The notes beneath the pieces were generated by a model. That model saw only the letters and a program-made list of their open reading frames with translations. It was not told the origin of the DNA and did not search any database. A program made the position numbers and the translations under genes. From Soehngenia sp. (lineage in GTDB: Bacteria > Bacillota > Clostridia > Tissierellales > Tissierellaceae), in NCBI GenBank assembly GCA_024637045.1, contig JAGXFX010000001.1, positions 62,001 through 126,000 on the forward strand: 64,000 nucleotides of DNA, given 5' to 3'. The stretch's first letter is position 1. Each line of letters begins with the position of its first letter. This document shows, in pieces, positions 23,867 through 33,750 of the stretch.

Positions 23867-25657
23867 ATGTTTGGTTACACTGGAAAAATTCTAAGAGTAA
23901 ATCTTACAGAAGGAACATTTAAAACCGAGGCATTGGATCACGAAATGGCGAAGAAGTTCATCGGAGGAAGAGGTTTGGGAACAAAGATGATGATGGATGA
24001 GGTAGACCCAAAAGTTGACCCATTAAGTCCTGAGAACAAATTATTTGTAGTTACGGGACCAATGACAGGGAATCCAGTTGCAACAGGTGGAAGATACATG
24101 GTTGTAACAAAATCTCCATTGTCAAATACCATTGCATCTTCAAATTCAGGTGGTAAATGGGGAGCTGAATTGAAGTTTGCAGGATGGGACATAATTGCTT
24201 TTGAAGGAAAATCTGCGGAGCCAGTATATCTAAGTATTGAAGATGATAAGGTAGAACTGCTTTCAGCTGCTGACCTTTGGGGAACAACTGTTTCAAGCAC
24301 AACCAAGAAACTGCAGGAAAAACACGCAGATGGATCCAAGGTTCTGACAATCGGACCTGGTGGAGAAAACCTTTCTCATATAGCAGCAATAATGAACGAC
24401 GAAGACAGAGCTGCTGGAAGATCCGGAGTTGGGGCTGTCATGGGTTCAAAGAATCTTAAGGCGATAGTAGTCAAAGGTTCAGGAAAACCTGATGTTCCAG
24501 ATCAGGACAGAGTTAAAGAACTTAACAAGAAGCAACTTGCAAAGATAAAGGAAAATGGTGTAACAGGAGAAGGACTTCCAACATATGGTACGGCTGTTCT
24601 TGTAAATATCCTAAATGAACTGGGAAGCTTGCCTACAAACAACTTCCTGGAGTCACAATTTGCAGAAGCGGATGAAACCAGTGGAGAAACACTGGCTGAC
24701 AAGTACCTGACAAAGAGAACTGCCTGCTACAGATGCCCAATCGGTTGCGGCAGATATGTAAAGGTAGGAGATTGGGAAGGTGGAGGACCTGAGTACGAAA
24801 CACTTTGGTCATTCGGTGCTGACTGCGGAATAAGTGATATGGAATCAATCATAATGGCTAATCACTGGTGTAATGAGATGGGAATTGACACTATATCAGC
24901 AGGAGCTACAATTGCAGCGGCCATTGAATTGCATCAGAAAGGTTATATAAAAGATGATGAGCTTGATGGACTTAAGCTTGAGTTTGGAAATGGCACTGAC
25001 ATAACTGAATGGGTTAAGAGAATGGGATATGCTCAGGGACTTGGTGCAAAAATGGCTGAAGGTTCCTACAGACTTGCTGATGGTTATGGAGTACCAGAAT
25101 TCTCAATGACAGTTAAGAAGCTTGAGATGCCAGCATATGACCCAAGAGGTATAATGGGAATCGGTCTTAACTACGCAACAAGTAACAGAGGTGGATGCCA
25201 CGTAAGAGGATATACAATATCTCCTGAAGTTTTAGGACTACCTGAGCAATTGGATAGATTCGATACCAAGACTAAGCCTACCTGGGTAAAGATATTCCAG
25301 GACCTTACAGCTTCCATTGACTCATTGGGAGTATGTCTGTTCACTTCATTTGCACTTGGAGCAGACGATTATGCTGATATGTACAATGTAATTGCAGGTA
25401 CCGAATTTACAGGTAGTGACATTCTAGCGATAGGTGACAGAATCTACAATATTGAGAAGCAGTTTAACCTTCTTGCTGGAGTAACTTCTGCTGAGGATAC
25501 TCTTCCTAAGAGACTTCTTGAAGATCCTATTTCAGAAGGACCTAGCAAGGGTTGGGTAAACAAGCTTGATGAAATGCTTGGCGAATACTACAAGGAAAGA
25601 GGCTGGGGTGAGGATGGAATTCCTACCGAAGCTAAATTGAAGGAACTGGGACTGTAA
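23867..25657 (+). CDS. Aldehyde ferredoxin oxidoreductase
   Basis: A 596-residue oxygen-sensitive enzyme that oxidises aldehydes to acids with ferredoxin, using a bis-pyranopterin tungsten (or molybdenum) cofactor and a 4Fe-4S cluster. The N-terminus GYTGKILRVNLTEG, GGRGLGTKMM and the pterin-binding DEDRAAGRSGVGAVMGSKNL are typical. Cluster cysteines lie in CYRCPIGC near residues 286-293 and in GVCLF near residue 490. Length is at the lower end of the family (about 600). It overlaps the MoaD-like gene by one base and is predicted to be switched on by the sigma-54 regulator upstream. It probably acts in amino-acid or alcohol fermentation. Confidence 0.97.
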   Translation: MFGYTGKILRVNLTEGTFKTEALDHEMAKKFIGGRGLGTKMMMDEVDPKVDPLSPENKLFVVTGPMTGNPVATGGRYMVVTKSPLSNTIASSNSGGKWGAELKFAGWDIIAFEGKSAEPVYLSIEDDKVELLSAADLWGTTVSSTTKKLQEKHADGSKVLTIGPGGENLSHIAAIMNDEDRAAGRSGVGAVMGSKNLKAIVVKGSGKPDVPDQDRVKELNKKQLAKIKENGVTGEGLPTYGTAVLVNILNELGSLPTNNFLESQFAEADETSGETLADKYLTKRTACYRCPIGCGRYVKVGDWEGGGPEYETLWSFGADCGISDMESIIMANHWCNEMGIDTISAGATIAAAIELHQKGYIKDDELDGLKLEFGNGTDITEWVKRMGYAQGLGAKMAEGSYRLADGYGVPEFSMTVKKLEMPAYDPRGIMGIGLNYATSNRGGCHVRGYTISPEVLGLPEQLDRFDTKTKPTWVKIFQDLTASIDSLGVCLFTSFALGADDYADMYNVIAGTEFTGSDILAIGDRIYNIEKQFNLLAGVTSAEDTLPKRLLEDPISEGPSKGWVNKLDEMLGEYYKERGWGEDGIPTEAKLKELGL

Positions 25658-25884
25658 TGATAAAAATCGAAGTCAGATATTTTGCCACACTCAGAATAGA
25701 TGGCAAGAAGAAAGAGACTCTTGAGGTCCAGGAAGATACTAGTGTGAAGACACTTCTTGACCAGATTGGAGTAAGCCTGGAGGATGTTGCGATTCTTCTG
25801 GTAAATGGAATAAGAACACCTCCCGAAAATAAACTAAAGGATGGGGATACTGTATCCCTTTTCCCTCCTGTTGGAGGGGGTTAA
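25657..25884 (+). CDS. MoaD/ThiS family sulfur-carrier protein
   Basis: A 75-residue beta-grasp protein ending in GGG. The C-terminal Gly-Gly is the site that is adenylated and thiocarboxylated to supply sulfur. The pattern IEVRYFATLR...ILLVNGIRTPPENKLKDGDTVSLFPPVGGG fits MoaD of molybdopterin synthesis. Its start overlaps the aldehyde oxidoreductase stop, so it probably supplies or tunes pterin dithiolene formation for that enzyme. No other moa gene is in the window. Confidence 0.9.
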   Translation: MIKIEVRYFATLRIDGKKKETLEVQEDTSVKTLLDQIGVSLEDVAILLVNGIRTPPENKLKDGDTVSLFPPVGGG

Positions 25885-25913
25885 GAGGAAGCCTGAAAGG
25901 GCTTCTTTTTTTG
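25885..25913 (+). terminator. Intrinsic terminator after the MoaD-like gene
   Basis: GAAGCC and GGCTTC around TGAAAG, followed by a run of seven Ts. It closes the sigma-54 transcript before glpK. Confidence 0.88.
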
Positions 25914-25978
25914 AATATTTTTTTGGGAACTTTTAGGATTATCACCAGTTTCTTGATATAATGAATAAAATGACTTAG

Positions 25979-27489
<1,511 letters not shown>

Positions 27490-27490
<1 letters not shown>

Positions 27491-28095
27491 TGCAGAGCAT
27501 AGATGGTATAATACTTGCTGCTGGCTTCTCCCGGAGAATGGGAAAGGATAAACTCTTATTACCTGTTGGAGAAGACCTAGTGGTGGAGAGGGTTATAAAG
27601 ACTGCTCTTAACTCAAAGCTTTCAAGGTTGATTCTTGTATACAGAAAAACAAGTGTTGCTGAAATTGGAAAAAAGTATGGAATCAGTATAATCAAAAACA
27701 ATAAAGCCAGACTTGGACAGAGCGAAAGTGTTAAATGCGGAGTAGAAAAAGCAACTGGAGATGGATATCTGTTTATTGCAGGGGACCAGCCATTTGTATC
27801 CTGTAATTTGATTAATGAAATGATAAATGATTTTACAGCTTCAGGAAAAGGGATTATTGTTCCTACAATGGATGGAGAAATCCATATGCCAATACTTTTT
27901 TCAAGCTAATATAGAAGAGAGCTTTTAAAAGTACATGGTGAAAAGGGTGGATATGAAATAATCAGTAACAATCAAAATGATATCCATTGGTATCATGTAA
28001 ATAGTCCCATGGACGTATCAGATATTGATACAGAAAGTCAATACAGGGAATTAGTCGCCGGAAAGGATAGCGAATGTGATGAAATACAAGATTGA
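27490..28095 (+). pseudogene. MocA-like molybdenum cofactor cytidylyltransferase with in-frame stop
   Basis: Reads as one 201-codon gene of the NTP-transferase/MocA family interrupted by a single TAA at 27907-27909. The first 139 residues hold the nucleotide-binding motif GIILAAGFSRRMGKDKLLLP and the metal motif AGDQPF. Translation then stops after MPILFSS, where relatives continue. The same frame goes on without frameshift through YRRELLKVHGEKGGYEII and SDIDTESQY, a normal MocA C-terminus, to TGA at 28093. The family transfers CMP to molybdopterin for xanthine-dehydrogenase-type enzymes. A point nonsense mutation, a sequencing error or read-through are the options; the truncated product would lack the C-terminal lobe. 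Confidence 0.85.
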
Positions 28096-28861
28096 AACTA
28101 AGGACAACAAAAGATATATCTATCTGCCTGAACTTGAGGAAATGGGGCTTAAGCATTGCTTTACCACAAGAGATATGGATGTGGGATCAAGTACAAACCC
28201 TGACAAGGAATCTCTTCAAGGCTATATAAATGAGGTATTTCAGTTTATGGGTAAAAAACCTGACCTTCTCTATAATGGTTATCAAGCCCATACTTCAAAT
28301 ATAGAACCAATTCATTTTCTTGATCAAGGTAAGGAGGGTGCATTTGGAAGGTATATACCAAACACTGACGGACTTCTAACTGATCTGAATAATGTAGCTC
28401 TACTGACTCGTTTTGCGGATTGTGTTCCTATTATACTGTTTGACAAAGGGAAGAAGATTCAGGGAAATATTCACTCAGGCTGGAAAGGGACACTCCAAAG
28501 AATAGTTGAAAAGGGAGTTCTCGGACTTCTGCAAGAGTATGGTTCTTCTGAAGAAGATATTATAGCTGTAATAGGCCCAGCAATAGGTAGGAATGATTTT
28601 CAGGTCAGAGAAGATGTCGGCAGTTTGTTTCTAGAAGAATTCAAAGAGTGGAAGGAACTTATAAGGAAGGTATCGGAAGAAAAATTTCTTGTGGATCTTC
28701 AGGAAATAAACCGAAGAATGCTTCTTGAAATGGGAATTGATAAAAAAAACATAACAGTCATTGATATTTCAACATATGAAAGGGATGACCTTTGCCATTC
28801 TTATAGACGGGATAGACAAGATTATGGATTAATGGGACTTTTTACAATTTTAGAAGGTTAA
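28079..28861 (+). CDS. pgeF: Peptidoglycan editing factor / laccase-domain protein
   Basis: A 260-residue member of the YfiH/YlmD family. Metal-binding residues can be seen: His in NGYQAHTSN, Cys in TRFADCVPIIL near residue 117, and His in NIHSGWKGTLQ near residue 134. Family members were first called polyphenol oxidases and later shown in E. coli to remove mis-incorporated serine from muropeptide precursors. The usual cysteine after GPAIG is replaced (GPAIGRNDFQV). ATG at 28079 follows GGAAAGGATAG, with GTG at 28076 the alternative. The start lies inside the end of the interrupted MocA frame. Confidence 0.9.
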   Translation: MKYKIETKDNKRYIYLPELEEMGLKHCFTTRDMDVGSSTNPDKESLQGYINEVFQFMGKKPDLLYNGYQAHTSNIEPIHFLDQGKEGAFGRYIPNTDGLLTDLNNVALLTRFADCVPIILFDKGKKIQGNIHSGWKGTLQRIVEKGVLGLLQEYGSSEEDIIAVIGPAIGRNDFQVREDVGSLFLEEFKEWKELIRKVSEEKFLVDLQEINRRMLLEMGIDKKNITVIDISTYERDDLCHSYRRDRQDYGLMGLFTILEG

Positions 28862-28863
28862 GG

Positions 28864-28905
28864 ACAGAATAAGAGCTTCCCTGATTTGGGAAGCTCTTAT
28901 TCTGT
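28864..28905 (+). terminator. Long terminator-like palindrome after pgeF
   Basis: An 18-bp perfect stem: ACAGAATAAGAGCTTCCC at 28864-28881 and its complement at 28888-28905, with a six-base loop, followed by TGTTTG. The U-tail is weak but the stem is very stable. Confidence 0.82.
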
Positions 28906-29249
28906 TGTTTGAACCAATCTATGTAGTTGGGTCTTTTGGCACTGAGTCTTGTAAATACAAAGAGGGGTAAGATTTACTTAAGAATCTCAAAAAGACCATC
29001 GAAAACGCCAAATTGACATAATTATAACAAAACATATCAAAAAATTTAGATTTGTGAATCTTTATGAGTCTATTATAAATCAAAAAACTTGCAATTGCAA
29101 GGGTGAAAGAGAGAGTATTGATAAAAAAATATCTAACAATGTAGAGAGATGGTTCAAAATAATCTTATAAACTTCGTTCTTGACACCATATACAAGAGAT
29201 CAGTTTAATGGTATACTGTGCTAAATAAATAAGAAAAAGGAGGAGTTAT
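28906..29249. other. Intergenic region upstream of the transporter gene
   Basis: 344 AT-rich bases with no reading frame of note. GGTCTTTT (28930-28937) and AAAAGACC (28990-28997) could close a structure containing smaller stems such as AGATT/AATCT. TATACT at 29212-29217 may be a -10 box, but TTGACA lies 26 bases upstream of it, too far for a normal promoter. Nothing else was recognised. Confidence 0.5.
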
Positions 29250-30431
29250 ATGAGTTTATTGATGGCATTTTCAACAGTTCTTATCGTTTTAGCTATTGGA
29301 GATATTGTATCATCCAAGACTAAGGCATTTGTACCATCCGTTTTCGTGGCGGCATTTTTATTTTTATTTGGATTCTGGACTTTCTTTCCAGAGGACATAG
29401 TTGCACTAGCTGGATTCCAGATGCCAGTAGTATTATTGTCGATGTACCTGTTGATAACACACATGGGTACAATGATGTCTGTAAGAGAATTAGCAGGACA
29501 GTGGAGGACCATTCTTATTGCACTTATAGGTATAGTAGGTATAATGGCTCTTACAATGACAGTTGGTGTTGCTTTGTTTGGAAGAGAAACAGCAATAATA
29601 GCTACACCGCCACTTACAGGAGGTATCGTAGCTGCAATAGTAATGAGTGATGCGGCAACAGCACTTGGTAAAGATAATCTGGCAATTCTTGCAATAATAA
29701 CATATGTTATGCAGGGATTTGTAGGATATCCTTTGACTTCCTTAATGCTTAAGAAGGAAGGAACAAGGTTGGTTAATGGTTTTAGAAGCGGTGAAATCAA
29801 GCATATTAAGGAAGAGGTAGTAGTAGATAAGCCTGTTAAGAAAAAGCTTATCCCACCTTTGCCAAAGGACTATCAGACAACCTATGTAACTCTTGCTAGA
29901 CTAGGTCTTGTAGCATGGGCTGCAATTGCATTTTCCGGATTTATCGCACCAGTTATTAACATTTCAGCTTTTGTAGTTTGTCTGTTATTTGGAGTTATTG
30001 CTCAGGAGATTGGATTTGTTGAGCAAAAACCACTTAACACCTCTGGCTCATTCGGATTCCTAATAACTGTCCTTATGGCTTACGTATTTGCAGGACTTGC
30101 AAGAGCAACCCCTGCAATGCTTATGGAAATTGTAGTTCCACTAATGGGAATAATCGTACTTGGTGTTTCAGGTATGGCTGTTCTTTCCATGATACTTGGA
30201 AAAAGACTTGGATACACCAAAGAAATGGCGTTTGCAGTTGCATTGACTGCTCTTTATGGATTCCCGCCAAACTATATACTTACTGAAGAAGCCTCAAAGG
30301 CTCTTGGTGAGACAACGGAAGAAAGAGAGTTCCTAATGGACGAAATGCTTCCTAAAATGTTGGTTGGAGGATTTACTACAGTAACAATTGTATCAGTAAT
30401 AATAGCAGGAATATTTGTAAACTTGATTTAA
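29250..30431 (+). CDS. Polytopic membrane protein, probable transporter
   Basis: A 393-residue protein with about 11 hydrophobic segments and a basic cytoplasmic loop near residues 180-205 (KKEGTRLVNGFRSGEIKHIK). Motifs include ATPPLTGGIVAAIVMSDAATA near residue 118 and YGFPPNYILTEEASKALG near the end. The general plan recalls sodium/glutamate-type carriers, but I do not recognise the family with confidence. It heads a run with an OsmC protein and two M20 amidohydrolases, so import of an N-acyl or N-carbamoyl amino acid or small peptide is a reasonable inference. Strong AAGGAGGAG precedes the start. Confidence 0.75.
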   Translation: MSLLMAFSTVLIVLAIGDIVSSKTKAFVPSVFVAAFLFLFGFWTFFPEDIVALAGFQMPVVLLSMYLLITHMGTMMSVRELAGQWRTILIALIGIVGIMALTMTVGVALFGRETAIIATPPLTGGIVAAIVMSDAATALGKDNLAILAIITYVMQGFVGYPLTSLMLKKEGTRLVNGFRSGEIKHIKEEVVVDKPVKKKLIPPLPKDYQTTYVTLARLGLVAWAAIAFSGFIAPVINISAFVVCLLFGVIAQEIGFVEQKPLNTSGSFGFLITVLMAYVFAGLARATPAMLMEIVVPLMGIIVLGVSGMAVLSMILGKRLGYTKEMAFAVALTALYGFPPNYILTEEASKALGETTEEREFLMDEMLPKMLVGGFTTVTIVSVIIAGIFVNLI

Positions 30432-30433
30432 TG

Positions 30434-30457
30434 AAAAGCGCCTTGAAAGGCGCTTTT
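30434..30457 (+). terminator. Intrinsic hairpin after the transporter gene
   Basis: AAAAGCGCCT, loop TGAA, AGGCGCTTTT. It lies between the transporter and the OsmC gene, so read-through or a separate promoter is needed for the hydrolases. Confidence 0.85.
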
Positions 30458-30489
30458 CCTACAATTTAAGATAGAAGAGGTGGGATTGA

Positions 30490-30906
30490 ATGCAAAAAAT
30501 TAGTTGTTCTTGGAAAGATAATATGACATTTGTAGGGAGAGATGAGCTTGGTCATGAATTGTTTATGGATCTTGGCGAAGAAGCTGGAGGAGATAATGCA
30601 GGATTCAGACCGATGCCTTTATTACTTGTTGGACTTGGAGGTTGTATGGGTGTTGATGTAAAGATAATTTTGGATAAGATGAAGGTTTCATTCACAGAAA
30701 TGGATCTTGAAATCGAGGCTGATATGGATGAAAGCACTACCCCGAGAATATATAGCGAAATAAGGATTTTGTTTAAGTTCAGTGGAGAAGATTTGGAAAT
30801 GGATAAGATTGAAAAGGCAATTAAACTTGCTGAGGAAAAGTACTGCAACGTGAGTGCGATTCTTGGCAAGACGTGCAGTTTGGTGTATAAGGCAGAGATT
30901 CTTTAG
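30490..30906 (+). CDS. OsmC family protein
   Basis: A 138-residue OsmC/Ohr-fold protein. The two conserved cysteines are present, in LLVGLGGCMGVDV near residue 55 and EEKYCNVSAIL near residue 119, the positions used for thiol peroxidase chemistry. Whether this member reduces organic peroxides or has another role (the YhfA-like branch) cannot be decided. It is 11 bases upstream of the first M20 hydrolase with AGAGGTGGG before its own start. Its presence in a catabolic operon is unusual. Confidence 0.9.
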   Translation: MQKISCSWKDNMTFVGRDELGHELFMDLGEEAGGDNAGFRPMPLLLVGLGGCMGVDVKIILDKMKVSFTEMDLEIEADMDESTTPRIYSEIRILFKFSGEDLEMDKIEKAIKLAEEKYCNVSAILGKTCSLVYKAEIL

Positions 30907-30917
30907 GAGGATGATTT

Positions 30918-32156
30918 ATGTTTACAAAAGTTGAAAGAATAAAAAAAGACCTTGAGGAGCTTGCTAAGTTCAATAGTAGCAATGAAGGTGGATTGACAAG
31001 ATTTTCATTGACCAGGGAAGACAAGATGGCCAGAGACTACCTAAAAGAACAGCTTAGTAAGTTGAATGTGAAAGTATATGAAGACAATGCAGGGACTCTT
31101 TTTGCAAGAAGAGAAGGAGCAGATTCAGATGCTCCAGTAATCATGATTGGATCTCATTTTGATTCTGTCAAAAACGGTGGTAATTTTGATGGCCCTGCAG
31201 GTGTTATAATGGCACTGGAAATCTTTAGAACTATGGAAGAAAACAACATAGAGACAAAATATCCAATAGAGTTTGTTGCGATGATAGAAGAAGAAGGTGG
31301 AAGATTTGGATCTGGTGTATTTGCAAGTCGTGCAATGGCAGGACTTGTTGATTACGATCAGCTGGAGAGAAATAAGGACAAAGATGGAATTTCAATGGCT
31401 CAGGCTTTAAGGGACTTCGGATTTGAACCTGAGAAAATAGCCGAAACCAAACGAAACAGAGAAGATGTAAAAGCTTTTATCGAGCTACACATAGAACAAG
31501 GACCAATTCTTGAGAACGAAGGCAAGGATGTGGGAATTGTTGATTTTATTGTAGGTATCAATGAATTCAAGGTAGAAGTCAGCGGAAGGCCAGATCATGC
31601 TGGAACGACTCCCATGGATATGAGAGCTGATCCGCTTTCAGTCGCATCAAAGGTTGTAGCCAATATAGACTCATATCCTGGACCAGAAAACAATGGAACA
31701 GTGGCAACGGTTGGAGTGCTTGAAGTGAAACCGGGAGCTGCAAATATTGTTCCTGCTCAGGTAGTCTTCACCGTGGATATAAGATCAAAGGATGAAAGCA
31801 GTATCAAGAATGTTAAGAAAAAAATAATGGATGAACTGGATAGACTTACAAAAGACACGGACGTAACCTATACTGTAACTGAAATGCTTGATGTGAAGCC
31901 TGTTAAGATGAATGAGGAAATGGTGAGTCTTTTCAAGGAATCAGGAGAAGAGAAAGGTATTTCCTATAGAAATATGATAAGTGGAGCAGGACATGATGCA
32001 ATGGTAATGGCTGCCGTAACTGAGGTAGGGTTGATATTTGTTCCAAGCAAGGATGGCAGAAGCCATTGCAAGGAAGAGTGGACTGATTATGACAAACTTC
32101 AGAAAGGCATTGAGTTGATTTACGATACCATATTGAAATTAGGGGAGGCAAAATAA
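30918..32156 (+). CDS. M20 family hydantoinase/carbamoylase-type amidase
   Basis: A 412-residue metal-dependent hydrolase of the allantoate amidohydrolase / N-carbamoyl-L-amino acid hydrolase group. It shows the metal and catalytic motifs IGSHFDSVKNGGNFDGPAGV near residue 76 and FVAMIEEEGGRFGSGVF near residue 117, the substrate-pocket HIEQGPILE, and SGAGHDAMVMA near residue 355. It probably removes a carbamoyl, formimino or acyl group from an amino acid. The stop overlaps the start of the second hydrolase (TAATG), implying coupled synthesis. Confidence 0.93.
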   Translation: MFTKVERIKKDLEELAKFNSSNEGGLTRFSLTREDKMARDYLKEQLSKLNVKVYEDNAGTLFARREGADSDAPVIMIGSHFDSVKNGGNFDGPAGVIMALEIFRTMEENNIETKYPIEFVAMIEEEGGRFGSGVFASRAMAGLVDYDQLERNKDKDGISMAQALRDFGFEPEKIAETKRNREDVKAFIELHIEQGPILENEGKDVGIVDFIVGINEFKVEVSGRPDHAGTTPMDMRADPLSVASKVVANIDSYPGPENNGTVATVGVLEVKPGAANIVPAQVVFTVDIRSKDESSIKNVKKKIMDELDRLTKDTDVTYTVTEMLDVKPVKMNEEMVSLFKESGEEKGISYRNMISGAGHDAMVMAAVTEVGLIFVPSKDGRSHCKEEWTDYDKLQKGIELIYDTILKLGEAK

Positions 32157-33319
32157 TGAGAGTAAAGGAACTTGTAGAAAAATATAAAGATTATTCCATT
32201 TCAATGAGAAGAGAATTCCATATGAATCCTGAGCCTAGCATGAAGGAATACAACACTCAAAAAAGAGTAATGGAAGAACTTGAAAAAATGGGGATACCTG
32301 CTGAAAAAAGTGGAGGAACTGGTGTTGTAGGTATAATTAAAGGTAAAGGTGAAGGAAAGACAATAGCCCTTAGAGCCGACATGGATGCCCTTGAGGTACT
32401 TGAGGGTAATGAGGTGGAGTACAAGTCAAAGGTTGAAGGCGTGATGCATGCATGCGGTCATGATGCACACACAGCTGGACTTCTAACTGCTGCAAAAGTC
32501 CTAAATGACATGAAGGATGAGTTCGACGGAACGGTGAAGCTACTTTTCCAACCAGGCGAAGAGGTAGCACAGGGAGCCTTGGCCATGATTAAAGACGGAG
32601 CAATGGAAGGTGTAGATGGTATTTTTGGAATCCATATCTGGAATGATGTGGAGACAGGCAAAATATCTGTGGAAGAAGGACCAAGAATGGCTTCAGCAGC
32701 CATGTTCAAGATATTTGTTGAAGGAAAAGGCGGCCATGGTTCTATGCCCCATCAGACAGTAGACGCTGTAATCGTTGCATCAGCAATTGTAATGAACCTG
32801 CAGTCGATAGCGAGTAGAGAAATCAATCCTCTGGATCCGTCAGTTGTAAGTGTAGGAATGATTAAAAGTGGAACAAGATGGAATGTAATTTCCGGGGACG
32901 CATATATGGAAGGTACGACAAGATGCTTTTCAATGGAGGTAAACAAGGCATTTGAAGGTATAATAAACAGAGTGGTGCAAAACACCGCAGAAGCCTACAG
33001 AGCTACAGCTAGAGTTGAATATACTCAGATGACTATTCCTACAATAAATGATCCAATGATGTCAGCGCTGGCAGAAGAAACAGTTAAAAAGCTAAGAGGA
33101 GAAGAAACCTTGGTTAAGTTTGAGAAAACAACAGGTGGCGAAGACTTTGCATTTTTCTCTGAATATGCACCGTCAGCATTTGCATTTGTTGGTTCAAAGA
33201 ATGAGGAAAAGCACGAATATCATCCTCATCATCATCCAAAGTTTAACATCGATGAAGATGCACTGGGTAGAGCTGCGGAATTGTACTCACAATTTGCGCT
33301 GGATTTCTTAAGCAAGTAA
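32156..33319 (+). CDS. M20D amidohydrolase (hippurate hydrolase/aminoacylase type)
   Basis: A 387-residue peptidase-family M20D enzyme. Landmarks are MRREFHMNPEPSMKEYNT, LRADMDALEV, MHACGHDAHTAGLL (metal ligands) near residue 99, FQPGEEVAQGALAMI near residue 138, GGHGSMPHQTVDA, and GGEDFAFFSE near residue 327. Family members cleave N-acyl or N-aromatic-acyl amino acids and some indole-acetyl conjugates. Paired with the preceding amidase and transporter it suggests a route for scavenging N-blocked amino acids as fermentable substrates. Confidence 0.95.
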   Translation: MRVKELVEKYKDYSISMRREFHMNPEPSMKEYNTQKRVMEELEKMGIPAEKSGGTGVVGIIKGKGEGKTIALRADMDALEVLEGNEVEYKSKVEGVMHACGHDAHTAGLLTAAKVLNDMKDEFDGTVKLLFQPGEEVAQGALAMIKDGAMEGVDGIFGIHIWNDVETGKISVEEGPRMASAAMFKIFVEGKGGHGSMPHQTVDAVIVASAIVMNLQSIASREINPLDPSVVSVGMIKSGTRWNVISGDAYMEGTTRCFSMEVNKAFEGIINRVVQNTAEAYRATARVEYTQMTIPTINDPMMSALAEETVKKLRGEETLVKFEKTTGGEDFAFFSEYAPSAFAFVGSKNEEKHEYHPHHHPKFNIDEDALGRAAELYSQFALDFLSK

Positions 33320-33395
33320 TCTAAAATAACCACCAGACTTTTTATGTGTACCCTTTGTCAAGACATTTAAGGAAGACTAATAAGCAACAGTTAAG

Positions 33396-33432
33396 AGATG
33401 ATTTCTGTATTGAACAGGGGTCATCTTTTTTA
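33396..33432 (+). terminator. Intrinsic terminator after the amidohydrolase operon
   Basis: AGATGA...CTGT and ACAG...TCATCT form an interrupted stem with G-U pairs, followed by TTTTTT. Confidence 0.75.
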
Positions 33433-33456
33433 ATCCCCACTAATTTTATAATCCCC

Positions 33457-33619
33457 AGGACAAGGGGACAGGAACCATGTCCTGTTCTACATCAAGAGCC
33501 ATTGCACCAGGACAAGGGGACAGGAACCTTGTCCTATCCTACATCAGGAGCCATTGCACTATGTTCATTTGTGCCGCCAAAAATCTGAGCTTAGGACAAA
33601 GGGACAGGCACCTTGTCCT
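33457..33619. repeat. Three REP-like palindromic repeats
   Basis: Three 27-bp copies, each opening AGGACAA and closing TTGTCCT or ATGTCCT with GGGGACAGG or AGGGACAGG between, lie at 33457-33483, 33509-33535 and 33593-33619. Copies 1 and 2 belong to a 52-bp tandem unit that also carries TCTACATCAAGAGCCATTG. Each copy is an imperfect hairpin. Similar 'ggacaaggggacagg' repeats are, from memory, scattered in other Firmicutes genomes and behave like REP elements. No transposase is adjacent. Confidence 0.85.
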
Positions 33620-33750
33620 TACACCTTTTCCTTTATATATTCGTTTGGTCGTGTATAATATTAGTATGTAGTTGAAAGACTGAAAAAAATAGAAACTGAA
33701 CTGCTTTTCTTAAAACAAAATATGGAGATGATATTTTAGGAGGTGATGTT

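Noticed and set aside
27907-27909. Programmed read-through or selenocysteine/pyrrolysine codon in the MocA frame
   Set aside because: The codon is TAA, which is neither UGA nor UAG, and relatives do not have a special residue at this place; a nonsense mutation or sequence error is simpler.
29180-29217. TTGACA/TATACT promoter for the transporter gene
   Set aside because: The boxes are 26 bases apart, well outside the 16-19 base range for sigma-A.
33457-33619. CRISPR array
   Set aside because: Only three copies, the repeats are imperfect hairpins, the intervals between copies are of unequal length (25 and 57 bases) and partly identical, and no cas genes exist in the window.
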